NCBI GenBank assembly: GCA_947626845.1
Contig: CANQTW010000019.1
Span: forward strand, 1-46,426
DNA length: 46,426 nucleotides
Source: an uncultured Oscillospiraceae bacterium
GTDB lineage: Bacteria; Bacillota; Clostridia; Oscillospirales; Oscillospiraceae
Direction of reading: 5' to 3'
Shown: positions 30,895 through 39,992 of the stretch, piece by piece
How positions within the stretch are numbered: position 1 is the stretch's first letter
Layout: each line of letters begins with the position of its first letter
Position numbers and translations under genes: made by a program
Notes under the pieces: model-generated
Told to the model about the DNA's origin: nothing
Seen by the model: only the letters and a program-made list of their open reading frames with translations
The model's database searches: none

Positions 30895-32964
30895 ATGGCG
30901 GGAAAAATCGAGCTGCTCTCGCCGGCGGGGAGCGCCGAGGGCGTGGCGGCGGCGGTGCAGTCCGGCGCGGACGCGGTCTATCTGAGCTTTTCCGTGTCGT
31001 CAAAGCGGGAGAAATACGAGCTTTCCGAGGACGAGCTGGGCCGGGCCTGCGAATTTTGCAGGGTGCGCGGCGTGAAGGTCTATGTGAGCCTGGACTTCCC
31101 CGCCTCCGACGATTGGCTGGCGCCGGCGCTGGAAAACGCCCTGCGGGCCTGCCGGATGGGCGCGGACGCCCTGATCGTCAACGACATCGGCCTCATCTGG
31201 GCCCTGCGGCGGGCCATCCCCTCCATGCCGCTCCACGCCGGTGAGGCCCTGGGCATCCACGACGCCGACGGGGTGCGGCTCTGCGCCGCCATGGGCGTCA
31301 AGCGGGTGGCCGTGGCCAGGGAGATGAAGCTGGACGCCCTGACGGAGCTGTGCAAAAACGCCCCCATCGAGATAGAATACGCCGTCCACGGGCCGCTGTG
31401 TCCGCCCTTCGCGGGCCAGTGTATGCTCCCCGCCCTCCACGGGTACGGGGCCGGACCCTGCCCCCACTGGTGCCTGAAGGATTTCCCGACGGGGACAAAG
31501 GGGAAGCATCCCCTGGGGATGAAGGACAACTGCCTCTTAGAGCGGCTGGAGGCGCTGGCGGGGGCCGGCGTGGCCGCCCTGCGGATCGACGGGCGCGAGC
31601 GGAGGCCCGAATACGCCGCCGCCGTCACGGGGGTCTATTCCAGGGCCCTGGGCACCGGGCGACGGCCCTCCGGGGAGGACCTGGAGCTGATGGAGGGGGC
31701 CTTTCCGGCGGCGGGCTTCACCGACGGGTATCTCACCGGCGGGGATTTCAGCCGGATGATGGGGACGGCGGGCGAAGAGCCGGAGGAGGACACCCCCTTC
31801 TACGCCGCCGTCAGGAAGAACTATCTGAACCACGAGTTCCAGCGGGTGAAGGTGACCTTTGACGCGGAGCTTCGGCTGGAAAAGCCTGTGAAGCTGACGG
31901 CGACGGATCAGGACGGCAACACCGCCTCCGCCGAGGGGGGACAGCCGGAGCTGGCCTTCCACACCGAGACCACCCCCGCCATGCTGAGAACGGAGCTTTA
32001 TAACACCGGCGGCACGCCCTTTGTCTGTGACGGGGTCATCTGCCGCATCCAGAAGGGGATATATTTGGACCCCCGCGAGCTGGCCCCTGTGCGGGACAAG
32101 CTCCTGGCGGAGCTTCTGCTGAAGCGCACGGGCTATGAGCCGCGGGCGGAGAGCGAGGCGCTGGAGCTTCCGCCCTACCCCTCCCCCACCGAGCCGCCGG
32201 TGCTGACGGTGTCGGTGCTGAAATGCGCGCAGCTGTCCCAGAGGCTTTTGGAGCTGGCCCCGCCGGTCATCTACCTGCCCTTGGAGGAGGCCGTGTCGGG
32301 GGACCGGCGGCTGGAGCCGTTTTTGGACGACAGGCGCATCTCCGTCTGCGTCCAGCTGCCGCCCGTCATCTACGACGGCGAGCTGGGGCGGGTCACGGAG
32401 CTTTTGCTGAAGGCCCGTCAGCTGGGCATCGAGGAGGCGGCTGTCTCCAATCCGGGACACATCGTCTTTGCCCGACGGCTGGGCTTTACCGTCCGGGGCG
32501 ACACGGCCCTGAACGTGCGCAACTCCGCCGCCCTGGCGGTGCTGTTGAGCCTGAAGCTGAAGTCGGCGGTGCTGGCTATGGACCTGAGCGCGGCGCGGGT
32601 CCGGGGGATGCGGAAGTATCTGGACACGGAGCTGGTGGTCTACGGGCGGATGCCGCTGATGCACACCGCCGGGTGCCTCATCCGGGCCAAGGCGGGCGTG
32701 TGCGCCTGCGACGGGGCGGTGAGCTTCCCGGACGGGCAGGGCTTTGAATGTCCCGTCACCAGGGGCTTTCAGTGCCGCAATACCCTGTGGAGCTCCCAGA
32801 AGCTGCACCTGATCGGGCGCAGCCGGGAGTACATGAACGCGGGGCTGTGGGGCGTAAGGCTCAGCTTCACCACCGAGAACGCCGACGAGTGCGCCAGGAT
32901 CTGCGAGCGCTACCTGGAGCTGGGCTCCTATGAGCCCGTGACCACCACGGAGGGGAAATTCTGA
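30895..32964 (+). CDS. Peptidase U32 family protein with DUF3656 (RlhA-like)
   Basis: U32 proteins of this size act mainly as RNA hydroxylation enzymes; E. coli RlhA hydroxylates 23S rRNA C2501. The 689-residue protein starts with the family segment ELLSPAGSAEGVAAAVQSGADAVYL. Its U32 signature is EYAVHGPLCPPFAGQCMLPA followed by GPCPHWC, keeping the four cysteines in altered spacing. A DUF3656-like middle part (about 300-430) contains VKVTFDAELRLEKPVKL. The last 260 residues form another TIM-barrel-like part with VSNPGHIVFARRLGF and two cysteine clusters (AKAGVCACDG, FECPVTRGFQC). ATG 30895 follows AAGGAGGGG. Prephenate-dependent tRNA hydroxylation (TrhP) is the alternative. maf follows in the same unit. 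Confidence 0.85.
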   Translation: MAGKIELLSPAGSAEGVAAAVQSGADAVYLSFSVSSKREKYELSEDELGRACEFCRVRGVKVYVSLDFPASDDWLAPALENALRACRMGADALIVNDIGLIWALRRAIPSMPLHAGEALGIHDADGVRLCAAMGVKRVAVAREMKLDALTELCKNAPIEIEYAVHGPLCPPFAGQCMLPALHGYGAGPCPHWCLKDFPTGTKGKHPLGMKDNCLLERLEALAGAGVAALRIDGRERRPEYAAAVTGVYSRALGTGRRPSGEDLELMEGAFPAAGFTDGYLTGGDFSRMMGTAGEEPEEDTPFYAAVRKNYLNHEFQRVKVTFDAELRLEKPVKLTATDQDGNTASAEGGQPELAFHTETTPAMLRTELYNTGGTPFVCDGVICRIQKGIYLDPRELAPVRDKLLAELLLKRTGYEPRAESEALELPPYPSPTEPPVLTVSVLKCAQLSQRLLELAPPVIYLPLEEAVSGDRRLEPFLDDRRISVCVQLPPVIYDGELGRVTELLLKARQLGIEEAAVSNPGHIVFARRLGFTVRGDTALNVRNSAALAVLLSLKLKSAVLAMDLSAARVRGMRKYLDTELVVYGRMPLMHTAGCLIRAKAGVCACDGAVSFPDGQGFECPVTRGFQCRNTLWSSQKLHLIGRSREYMNAGLWGVRLSFTTENADECARICERYLELGSYEPVTTTEGKF

Positions 32965-32992
32965 GCGCCCTCCGCCAACTAAGGAAGGAAAT

Positions 32993-33565
32993 ATGATCAT
33001 ACTCGCGTCCGGCTCCCCGCGCAGGCGGGAGCTTTTGGAGAACATGGGGATACACGGCTTCGCGGTGCGGCCCTCCGCCCATGAGGAGCCCTTTGACGGC
33101 GCCTTGCCGGAGGGCGAAGCGGTGGAGAAGATCGCGCTGATGAAGGGGCGGGACGCCGCCCGCTCCGCCGGGGACGGCGACATCGTCATCGCGGCGGATA
33201 CGCTGGTCTTTTTAGACGGGCGGCCCCTGGGGAAGCCCGCCGGCGAACAGGAGGCCGCCGCGATGCTCCGCGCCCTCTCCGGGCGGGAGCACCGGGTCAT
33301 CACCGCCGTGGCGGTCCTGCGGGACGGGCGGGAATATGTGACCCATGTGACCACGGGGGTGCGGTTCCGCCCCCTGTCCCAGGAGGAGATCGACTGGTAC
33401 GTGGGCACCGGCGAGCCGCTGGACAAGGCCGGAGCCTACGGCATACAGGGCCTGGGCGGGATGCTGATCGAGGGTATCCACGGCGACTACTTCAACGTGG
33501 TGGGCCTGCCTGTGGCGGCGCTGGCCGGACTTTTGAGGAAGGCCGGATACAACGTCTTTTCCTGA
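32993..33565 (+). CDS. maf: Maf-type nucleoside triphosphate pyrophosphatase
   Basis: Maf proteins hydrolyse dTTP, UTP or modified nucleotides and influence septation in Bacillus. The 190-residue protein begins IILASGSPRRRELLENMG, has the catalytic segment VIAADTLVFLDGRPLGKP and the motif TGEPLDKAGAYGIQGLGG. These residues match the dTTP/UTP-specific subgroup. ATG 32993 has AAGGAAGG upstream. It sits before mreC as in many Firmicutes, though mreB, commonly between them, is absent. Confidence 0.94.
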   Translation: MIILASGSPRRRELLENMGIHGFAVRPSAHEEPFDGALPEGEAVEKIALMKGRDAARSAGDGDIVIAADTLVFLDGRPLGKPAGEQEAAAMLRALSGREHRVITAVAVLRDGREYVTHVTTGVRFRPLSQEEIDWYVGTGEPLDKAGAYGIQGLGGMLIEGIHGDYFNVVGLPVAALAGLLRKAGYNVFS

Positions 33566-33641
33566 CGGGAAGGCCCCGCGGCCTTTCCGCGGCAAAAAGG
33601 GCCGGCTGTTTTGATAGACTGTTTTTAAAGGGTGAGAGAGT

Positions 33642-34484
33642 TTGAAGGACCTGATCTCCAAAAAAGTGATCCGTATCGGTGTGGCCGCCGTGCTGGTGGC
33701 CCTGTTGGCGGCGGTCACCGTGGCGCTGTCCGGCGGGAGCGCCGGCTTCGCGTCCATGCTGTCCGAGCCGTTTTTCAAGCCGCTGAAGTCCGCGCTGACC
33801 AGCCTTGTGGGGTCGCTGGAGCATGTGTACGACTACATGTACCGCTTTGACGAGATGGAGGCGGAGAACGCCGAGCTGAAAAAGCGGGTGGCCCAGCTGG
33901 AGCAGGACTACCGGGAGTACACCGAGATCAGCGAGGAGAACGGGCGGCTCCGCTCGCTTCTGGGCTTTGTGGAGCGGCATGAGGAGATGACGCTGGAGCC
34001 GGCCACGGTGATCAGCTGGACGGCCTCCAATTTCTCCTCCTCCTTCACCGCCAGCAAGGGCTCCGACGCGGGCATCGCCCTCTACGACCCGGTGGTGGAC
34101 GAGTACGGCAATCTGGTGGGCCAGGTGACAAGCGTGTCCGGCGCCTCCTGCGTGGTCTCCACCGTCATCGACACCACCCTGAGCCTGGGGGCGCAGATGT
34201 ATGAAAACGGCGAGGCGGGCGTGGCCGGCGGCGACTTCGCGCTCATGAAGGAGGGGAACCTGAAGCTCTCCTACATCAGCAACACCACGAATCTTGTCAT
34301 CGGGAACACGGTCATCACCTCCGGCTCCGGCGGGGTCTATCCGGCGGGGCTGGTCATCGGCACCGTCACCGGCATCGCCGTGGGCTCCTCCGGCCTTGAT
34401 CCCTACGCCATCGTGGCGCCGGCCTGCCGCATCGACGGGCTTACCCATGTCTATGTCATCACCGACTTCGCGGTCAGCGAATGA
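33642..34484 (+). CDS. mreC: Rod shape-determining protein MreC
   Basis: MreC links the elongation machinery to PBP2 outside the membrane. The 280-residue protein has one N-terminal membrane helix (about 10-30), a coiled coil (about 65-105, FDEMEAENAELKKRVAQLEQ) and a beta-rich domain with DAGIALYDPVVDEYGNLVGQV and SGSGGVYPAGLVIGTV. Start is TTG 33642 after GGGTGAGAGAG; no better start lies nearby. mreD follows 12 bases after its stop. Confidence 0.92.
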   Translation: MKDLISKKVIRIGVAAVLVALLAAVTVALSGGSAGFASMLSEPFFKPLKSALTSLVGSLEHVYDYMYRFDEMEAENAELKKRVAQLEQDYREYTEISEENGRLRSLLGFVERHEEMTLEPATVISWTASNFSSSFTASKGSDAGIALYDPVVDEYGNLVGQVTSVSGASCVVSTVIDTTLSLGAQMYENGEAGVAGGDFALMKEGNLKLSYISNTTNLVIGNTVITSGSGGVYPAGLVIGTVTGIAVGSSGLDPYAIVAPACRIDGLTHVYVITDFAVSE

Positions 34485-34496
34485 GGAGGCGGGGCT

Positions 34497-35015
34497 ATGG
34501 CAAGACGTAAAAACGGCGTCCTGATCAAGGGACTGATCCTGGCGCCGTATCTCATCCTCCTCTACCTTTTGCAGTCCACCGTATTCACCCACCTGCCGCT
34601 TTTTGGGACGAAGCCCCTGCTGCTGCCTGTGGCGGCGGCGGGCATCGCCTTCTTCTGCGGACGGGTGGAGGGCGGCGTGTTCGGGCTTTTCGCCGGGATG
34701 CTGATGGACCTCTCCTACAACCAGCTGACCGTGCAGTTCACCCTCCTGATGACGTTCCTGGGCATCCTCATCGGGCTTATGTCCGACACTGTTTTGGTGC
34801 AGGGCTTCCCGTCCTACCTTCTCAGCTGCGCCCTGGAGCTGGCGCTGGTGTCCGCCTATCAGGTCCTCTCCCTGTGGGTGCTGGGGAACGCCCCCGTCCC
34901 CCTGTCCGCCGCCGTGGGACTGCGGCAGACCCTCTATTCACTGATCTTCTCCCTGCCGCTCTACTACCTCTCCCGGTTCTATTTCCGGGTGACAAGATCG
35001 GGCAGGAACATCTGA
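34497..35015 (+). CDS. mreD: Rod shape-determining protein MreD
   Basis: The 172-residue protein has five or six membrane helices and the usual MreD pattern: a short basic N-terminus, LLYLLQSTVFTHLPLFGTKP, RVEGGVFGLFAGMLMDL in the second helix pair, and a basic C-terminal tail. GAGGCGGGG precedes ATG 34497. Known MreD proteins help assemble the elongasome, but the molecular role is unclear. The PBP2 gene follows after 47 bases. Confidence 0.88.
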   Translation: MARRKNGVLIKGLILAPYLILLYLLQSTVFTHLPLFGTKPLLLPVAAAGIAFFCGRVEGGVFGLFAGMLMDLSYNQLTVQFTLLMTFLGILIGLMSDTVLVQGFPSYLLSCALELALVSAYQVLSLWVLGNAPVPLSAAVGLRQTLYSLIFSLPLYYLSRFYFRVTRSGRNI

Positions 35016-35062
35016 GGGCGCGGTCTATCCCCCCTCGCGCGTATGTCTATTGAGGTGACAAC

Positions 35063-37192
35063 ATGGAAAAATACGTAAAATCCTCGCGGCTTGTGGCTAT
35101 GGCGCTGATTATGGTCCTGCTGCTGACCGTCTACGCCCTGACGCTCTACCGCATCGAGAAGCTTGACGTGCAGGCGCTGATGGACACCTCCGGCACGCTG
35201 ACCTCCGCCACCACTACGGTGAAGGCGGCCCGCGGCTCCATTCTGGACCGGAACGGCGTCCTGCTGGTGTCTGACCGAGAGGTCCATGACGTGACGCTGA
35301 TCCGCTCCTCCCTTTTGAACGAGGAGGACCCCAACGGGACGGTGCTGAAGCTTTTGAACAAGGCCGACGAGCTGGGGCTGGAGCATACGGACACCTTCCC
35401 CGTCACCAAGACGGCGCCCTTTGAGTTCGACGCCTACGCCTCCGAGACACAGCGCAGCTGGATGAAGGCGTACTACGCCTATTTCAAGAACACGCTGACC
35501 AACTATTTTGAGCGGGACATCGACGTGGAGGCGGAGAACGCCGGCCTTACGGCCACGGAGCTGATCAGCTGGATGCGGGAGCATTACTCCATCCCCTACA
35601 CCGTCCCCGCCGAGGACGCCAGGCGGATCATCGGCGTCCGCTGGGAGCTGGAGATCCGCGTACCGGTGCGGACCAACGACTATGTCTTTGCCAAGGACGT
35701 GCCCGACGAGCTGGTGAGCTACATCGCCGAGCAGAACATGACCAGCGTCTCTATCTCCACCCGTTCGGTGCGGGAGTATCACACCGAGTACGCCGCCCAT
35801 CTTCTGGGCTATGTGGGGGCCATGCCCAGGGATCAGTACAACGATACGTATAAGGCTCTGGGCTATCCCCTCACCGCCCAGATCGGCCTGTCCGGGGTGG
35901 AGGCGGCCTTTGAGCAGTACCTCCACGGCACCGACGGGAAGATGACCGTCTACCGGGACGCCTCCGGCGCCGTCAACGACGTGGTGATCGACAGCGAGGC
36001 CAGGGCCGGGAACAACGTGTCCCTGACCATCGACATCGGCCTCCAGGCCGCCACGGAGGCGGCGCTGGAGACCAGGATCACGGAGATCAACGACGAGCGC
36101 GTCCAGAAGGCCATTGAGGACACCCCGCCCAACGAGGCCTATCAGGAGCCGGAGCTGGCCCGCGGCGGCGCGGCGGTGATGGTGGATATCAAGACCGGAC
36201 AGGTGCTGGCCATGGCCAGCTACCCCTCCTACGCCCCCGCCGAGTACTACACCAACTATTCCGAGCTGTCCGCCGACACGGTGGGGTCGCCCCTGACCAA
36301 CCGGGCCATCCAGGGCATCTACAACCCCGGCTCCACCTTCAAGATGGTGACCGCCTATGCGGGGCTGTCCAACGGGATCATCTCCGTCAACACCACCTTT
36401 GACTGCACGGGACGGTACATGGAGTACGCGGAGAACCAATACACGCCCCGCTGCACCGGCCGTCACGGGCCGCTGAACGTGGTGGGGGGCCTGGAGAAAT
36501 CCTGCAACGTGTTCTTCTTCTCCGTGGGCGACAAGCTGGGCATCACCCGCATGGAGGCCGCCACCCGACTCTTCGGCTTCGGCCAGCGCACGGGCATAGA
36601 GCTCAACGACAAGGCCGGCTTCGTGGCCTCCCGTGAGCGGAAAAAGGAGGCCGGAGACGGCGACGGCTGGTACGCCGCCGATAACCTGATCACCGCCATC
36701 GGCCAGGGCTACAACGAGTTCACGCCGCTCCAGATGGCCAACTACGTGTCCACCATCGCCAACGGCGGCACCCTCAACAATCTGACTATCCTGCGCAACA
36801 TCTCCAGCTTTGACTACTCCGACATCCTGCTGCGACGGGAGCCCTCCAGCCGCTACACCATCGAGGACCCCCAGGGCATCATCCCGGTGCTCCAGCGGGG
36901 CATGAAGGCCGTGGCCAAGACCGGCACCGCCCACGCCGCCCTGGCCAACTACCAGGTGGCCGTGGCCGCCAAGACCGGCACCGTCCAGTCCTCCAACTCC
37001 GCTGTCAACAACGGCGTCTTCGTCTGCTACGCCCCCGCCGACGACCCCCAGATCGCCATCGCCGTGGTGGTGGAGAAGGGCGGCTCCGGCTCGGCCCTCA
37101 TCTCCATCGCCAAGGATATGATGGACGCCTACTTTGCCGACTCCGAAATGTCCTCTCTGGATATCTACACCGACAATTCCCTGTTGCGGTGA
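35063..37192 (+). CDS. mrdA: Penicillin-binding protein 2 (class B transpeptidase)
   Basis: This monofunctional transpeptidase cross-links peptidoglycan during elongation. The 709-residue protein has one N-terminal membrane helix (about 12-30), the dimerisation region starting ARGSILDRNGVLL, and a transpeptidase domain with active serine in PGSTFKMVTA (about 429), the SxN motif in LEKSCNVFF, and KTG in VAAKTGTVQ. A second KTG-like triplet, VAKTGTAH, lies 20 residues before the canonical one. No transglycosylase domain is present. The context next to mreC and mreD supports the rod-elongation role over septal PBP or SpoVD. ATG 35063 follows GAGGTGAC. Confidence 0.93.
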   Translation: MEKYVKSSRLVAMALIMVLLLTVYALTLYRIEKLDVQALMDTSGTLTSATTTVKAARGSILDRNGVLLVSDREVHDVTLIRSSLLNEEDPNGTVLKLLNKADELGLEHTDTFPVTKTAPFEFDAYASETQRSWMKAYYAYFKNTLTNYFERDIDVEAENAGLTATELISWMREHYSIPYTVPAEDARRIIGVRWELEIRVPVRTNDYVFAKDVPDELVSYIAEQNMTSVSISTRSVREYHTEYAAHLLGYVGAMPRDQYNDTYKALGYPLTAQIGLSGVEAAFEQYLHGTDGKMTVYRDASGAVNDVVIDSEARAGNNVSLTIDIGLQAATEAALETRITEINDERVQKAIEDTPPNEAYQEPELARGGAAVMVDIKTGQVLAMASYPSYAPAEYYTNYSELSADTVGSPLTNRAIQGIYNPGSTFKMVTAYAGLSNGIISVNTTFDCTGRYMEYAENQYTPRCTGRHGPLNVVGGLEKSCNVFFFSVGDKLGITRMEAATRLFGFGQRTGIELNDKAGFVASRERKKEAGDGDGWYAADNLITAIGQGYNEFTPLQMANYVSTIANGGTLNNLTILRNISSFDYSDILLRREPSSRYTIEDPQGIIPVLQRGMKAVAKTGTAHAALANYQVAVAAKTGTVQSSNSAVNNGVFVCYAPADDPQIAIAVVVEKGGSGSALISIAKDMMDAYFADSEMSSLDIYTDNSLLR

Positions 37193-37237
37193 ATGACGCA
37201 GTTTTGGAATTTTTTATGTAAAGCTCTATCATTTTAA

Positions 37238-37269
37238 GGATATTTTGAATTAATTTCCTGAAAATATCC
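37238..37269. repeat. Inverted repeat between PBP2 and minD
   Basis: GGATATTTT and AAAATATCC form a perfect 9-bp inverted repeat across 14 bases. There is no T-run after it, so it may be an operator or mRNA hairpin rather than a terminator. Confidence 0.45.
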
Positions 37270-37300
37270 GAAAAGTGAATAAGAACTTCCCGAAATTTAG

Positions 37301-37329
37301 TTGCAAAAATGTCGCAGGTCTATTATAAT
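37301..37329 (+). promoter_or_regulatory. SigA-type promoter of minD
   Basis: TTGCAA (37301-37306), a 17-base spacer and TATAAT (37324-37329) place the transcript start about ten bases before the ATG, leaving a leader just long enough for the GGAGGG site. Confidence 0.75.
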
Positions 37330-37346
37330 TCTTAATGGAGGGTTAT

Positions 37347-38084
37347 ATGGGTACCGCTATCGTCATCACCTCCGGCAAAGGAGGCACCGGCAAGACCGCC
37401 TGCACCGCGGCCATCGGCTCATTTCTGGCCCGTTCCGGCAGCAGGACCCTGTGCGTCGATATGGACGCGGCCCTCAGAAATCTGGACATGGCCCTGGGGC
37501 TGGCCGAGCGGGTCAGCTTCGATTACGGGGACATCCTTTCCGGGCGTGTTTCGCCGGAGGAGGCCGTAACGGCGCACCCCTCTTTGGAGAATCTTTACTT
37601 CCTCTCCGCGCCTACGGAGCTTCCCGATGAGACGGAGGCGGAGGGCTTTTCCGCGCTGATCGGAACGCTGCGGGACGCCTATGATTTTGTGCTGCTGGAC
37701 TCCCCCGCCGGCATTGGCCGGGGCTTCCGCATGGCGGCCCGCGGGGCGGATATGGCCATCGTCGTGGCCACCGGAGACCTTGCCAGCCTGCGGGACGGGC
37801 AGAGGACGGTACAGGAGCTTAAAGCCCTGGGCGTGGAGCAGATACGCCTGCTGGTGAACCGGGTCAGGCCCAGGGCCTACCGCAAGATCAACAGGAATCT
37901 TGACGACGTGATCGACACCGTGGGCGCGCGGCTCATCGGCATCATCAGCGAGGACGAGAGCGTGGCGGAGGCGGGAAATCTGGAGACGCCGCTGATCGCC
38001 TACGGCGCCAGGCGCGCCTGGGGGCAGTTTGAGAACGTGGCGGCCAGACTGCGGGGAGAAAAAGTACGGCTGGCCCGATTCTGA
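37347..38084 (+). CDS. minD: MinD-family division-site ATPase
   Basis: The 245-residue protein belongs to the MinD/ParA class: deviant Walker A SGKGGTGKTACTAA (Thr in place of the usual Val), the switch segment DMDAALRNLDMALGL (MinD normally reads GLRNLD), Walker B FVLLDSPAGI and LLVNRVRP. The C-terminal stretch FENVAARLRGEKVRLARF could form the amphipathic membrane-targeting helix. ATG 37347 has GGAGGG six bases upstream; ATG 37335 would overlap that site. No minC or minE is next to it, so its partner is unclear. It could also be a MinD-like positioning protein with another cargo. Confidence 0.82.
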   Translation: MGTAIVITSGKGGTGKTACTAAIGSFLARSGSRTLCVDMDAALRNLDMALGLAERVSFDYGDILSGRVSPEEAVTAHPSLENLYFLSAPTELPDETEAEGFSALIGTLRDAYDFVLLDSPAGIGRGFRMAARGADMAIVVATGDLASLRDGQRTVQELKALGVEQIRLLVNRVRPRAYRKINRNLDDVIDTVGARLIGIISEDESVAEAGNLETPLIAYGARRAWGQFENVAARLRGEKVRLARF

Positions 38085-38165
38085 TTTTGGATCCTCCGAC
38101 GGTCTGGACCTCTGGCATTTGGGAGAAACTACAACAATTTATCAATATAAAAGGTTGGTGACGGT

Positions 38166-38567
38166 ATGAACATCGCATTAATGGCACACGACAGGAAGAA
38201 GGAGCTAATGGTGCAGTTTTGCATCGCGTACTGCGGTATCCTCTCTCAGCATTCCATTTGCGCCACAAACACCACCGGGAGGCTTGTCAAAGAGGCGACG
38301 GGATTACCCATCGACCTGTATCTGTCCTGCGACCAGGGCGGGGATCAGCAGATGGCGGCCAGGCTCGCGTACAACGAGCTTGATCTTGTCCTCTTCTTCT
38401 CCGACCCCACCGATCCCCGCGCCATGGCCTCCACCAACAAGATCGGCAGGCTTTGCGACCAGCAGAACGTCCCCTTCGCCACCAACGTGGCCACCGCCGA
38501 GGTGCTGATCCGTGGCCTGAAGGACGGGATGCTGGATTGGCGCGACATCGTCAACCCCAAAAAATAA
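38166..38567 (+). CDS. mgsA: Methylglyoxal synthase
   Basis: MgsA converts dihydroxyacetone phosphate to methylglyoxal plus phosphate, a bypass used when phosphate is short. The 133-residue protein starts MNIALMAHDRKKELMVQFC, with phosphate-site residues in TNTTGRLVKEATG, the GGDQQMA motif and the catalytic Asp region LVLFFSDPTDPR. Length and motifs are complete. GGTTGGTGACGG lies before ATG 38166. A strong terminator follows. In other Clostridia mgsA is also found near min genes. Confidence 0.97.
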   Translation: MNIALMAHDRKKELMVQFCIAYCGILSQHSICATNTTGRLVKEATGLPIDLYLSCDQGGDQQMAARLAYNELDLVLFFSDPTDPRAMASTNKIGRLCDQQNVPFATNVATAEVLIRGLKDGMLDWRDIVNPKK

Positions 38568-38584
38568 GGATCATCAACGATACG

Positions 38585-38613
38585 GCCCCCGCTCCACCGG
38601 GCGGGGGCTTTTT
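38585..38613 (+). terminator. Intrinsic terminator of mgsA
   Basis: GCCCCCGC and GCGGGGGC pair around an 8-nt loop, with TTTTT following. It lies only 20 bases before the hisS start, so hisS either relies on read-through or has a promoter I cannot see. Confidence 0.85.
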
Positions 38614-38633
38614 ATGGGAGAGAAAATTAATTC

Positions 38634-39989
38634 ATGGAGCGAATCAAACCTCACACGCTTTCCGGCTTTATGGAGCTTCTGCCGGGGGAGCAGGCGATGA
38701 TGGATAAGATCATGGACACCATCCGGCGGGTCTACGGCCTGTACGGCTTCACGGCGCTGGACACGCCCCTCATCGAGAGCGCCGGCGTCCTGCTGGCCAA
38801 GGGCGGCGGCGAGACGGAGAAGCAGATCTACCGCTTTTCCAAGGGGGACAGCGACCTGGCCCTCCGCTTCGACCTGACGGTGCCGCTGGCAAAGTATGTG
38901 GCGTTGCATTACGCCGAGCTCACCTTCCCCTTCCGGCGGTATCAGATCGGCAAGGTCTACCGGGGCGAGCGGCCCCAGAGGGGACGGTTCCGGGAGTTCT
39001 ACCAGGCGGACATCGACGTGATCGGCGACGGGTCCCTGGATATCATGAACGAAGCGGAGATCCCGTCCATCATCTACCGGGTCTTTACCGAGCTGGGCCT
39101 TCAACGGTTCGTCATCCGGGTCAACAACCGGAAGATCCTCAACGGGTTTTACGACCTGCTGGGTCTTTCGGACAAGGCCGGAGACATCATGCGCACGGTG
39201 GACAAGCTGGAGAAGATCGGGCCGGAGAAGGTGGGCGCTATTCTGCGCGACGACCTGGGCATCGCCCCGGAGAGCGCCGGAAAAATTCTGGAGTTCATGG
39301 CCATCCGCGGCGGCAACGACAGCGTGCTGGCCAGGCTGGGCGAATACACGGGCCGGAACGACCTCTTTGACAAGGGGTACGGCGAGCTGAGGACCGTGGT
39401 GGAGTATCTGAAGGACTTCGGTGTGCCGGAGGACCACTTCGCGGTGGACCTGACCATCGCCAGGGGGCTTGACTACTACACGGGCACCGTCTACGAGACG
39501 CAGATGACGGATCACCCGGAGGTGGGCTCCATCTGCTCCGGCGGGCGGTACGACGACCTGGCGGGCTTTTACACGGACAAGGCCCTGCCCGGCGTGGGCA
39601 TCTCCATCGGCCTCACGCGGCTGTTCTTTATCCTCAGCGACTGCGGACTGCTGGATCGGGAGCTTCCCACCGCTCCGGCGGACGTGCTGATCCTCCCCAT
39701 GGCGGAGGACCGCGCCTTCGCGGTGGAGACGGCCACCGCCTTCCGGGCCGCGGGCATCAGGACGCAAATCTATTCGGAAAACAGGAAATTCAAGGCCAAG
39801 CTGACCTACGCCAACCGCCTGGGCGCGCCCTTCGCGGCCATACTGGGGGACGACGAGATCCAACGGCGCATGGTCTCCCTGAAGGATATGAAAACCGGTA
39901 CACAGGAGCTTCTCACCGTGGAGGACGCGGCGGAGACGATCCGCGCCCGCGTGGCGCTCAGCAGGGGGATCGCCCCCATTAAGGAATGA
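38634..39989 (+). CDS. hisS: Histidine-tRNA ligase
   Basis: The 451-residue class II synthetase has motif 2 GERPQRGRFREFYQADIDVIG, the histidine-binding motif ARGLDYYTGTVYE, a motif 3 region GGRYDDLAGFY...GVGISIGLTRLFFIL, and a C-terminal anticodon-binding domain (about 345-451). That domain and the intact His-binding motif argue for true HisRS rather than the HisZ paralogue, though HisZ cannot be fully excluded. ATG 38634 has a distant GGGAGAG. The next gene starts four bases after its stop. No T-box leader fits in the short upstream gap. Confidence 0.93.
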   Translation: MERIKPHTLSGFMELLPGEQAMMDKIMDTIRRVYGLYGFTALDTPLIESAGVLLAKGGGETEKQIYRFSKGDSDLALRFDLTVPLAKYVALHYAELTFPFRRYQIGKVYRGERPQRGRFREFYQADIDVIGDGSLDIMNEAEIPSIIYRVFTELGLQRFVIRVNNRKILNGFYDLLGLSDKAGDIMRTVDKLEKIGPEKVGAILRDDLGIAPESAGKILEFMAIRGGNDSVLARLGEYTGRNDLFDKGYGELRTVVEYLKDFGVPEDHFAVDLTIARGLDYYTGTVYETQMTDHPEVGSICSGGRYDDLAGFYTDKALPGVGISIGLTRLFFILSDCGLLDRELPTAPADVLILPMAEDRAFAVETATAFRAAGIRTQIYSENRKFKAKLTYANRLGAPFAAILGDDEIQRRMVSLKDMKTGTQELLTVEDAAETIRARVALSRGIAPIKE

Positions 39990-39992
39990 GCC

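Noticed and set aside
33566-33600. Terminator after maf
   Set aside because: GGAAGGCC/GGCCTTTCC forms a stem, but no T-run follows and mreC starts soon after, so termination is doubtful.
34979-36934. 651-codon open frame on the minus strand
   Set aside because: It is opposite PBP2, which carries complete transpeptidase motifs.
38568-38633. T-box leader for hisS or aspS
   Set aside because: The upstream gaps (66 and 44 bases) are too short for a T-box and lack its conserved TGGnACCGCG-type sequence.
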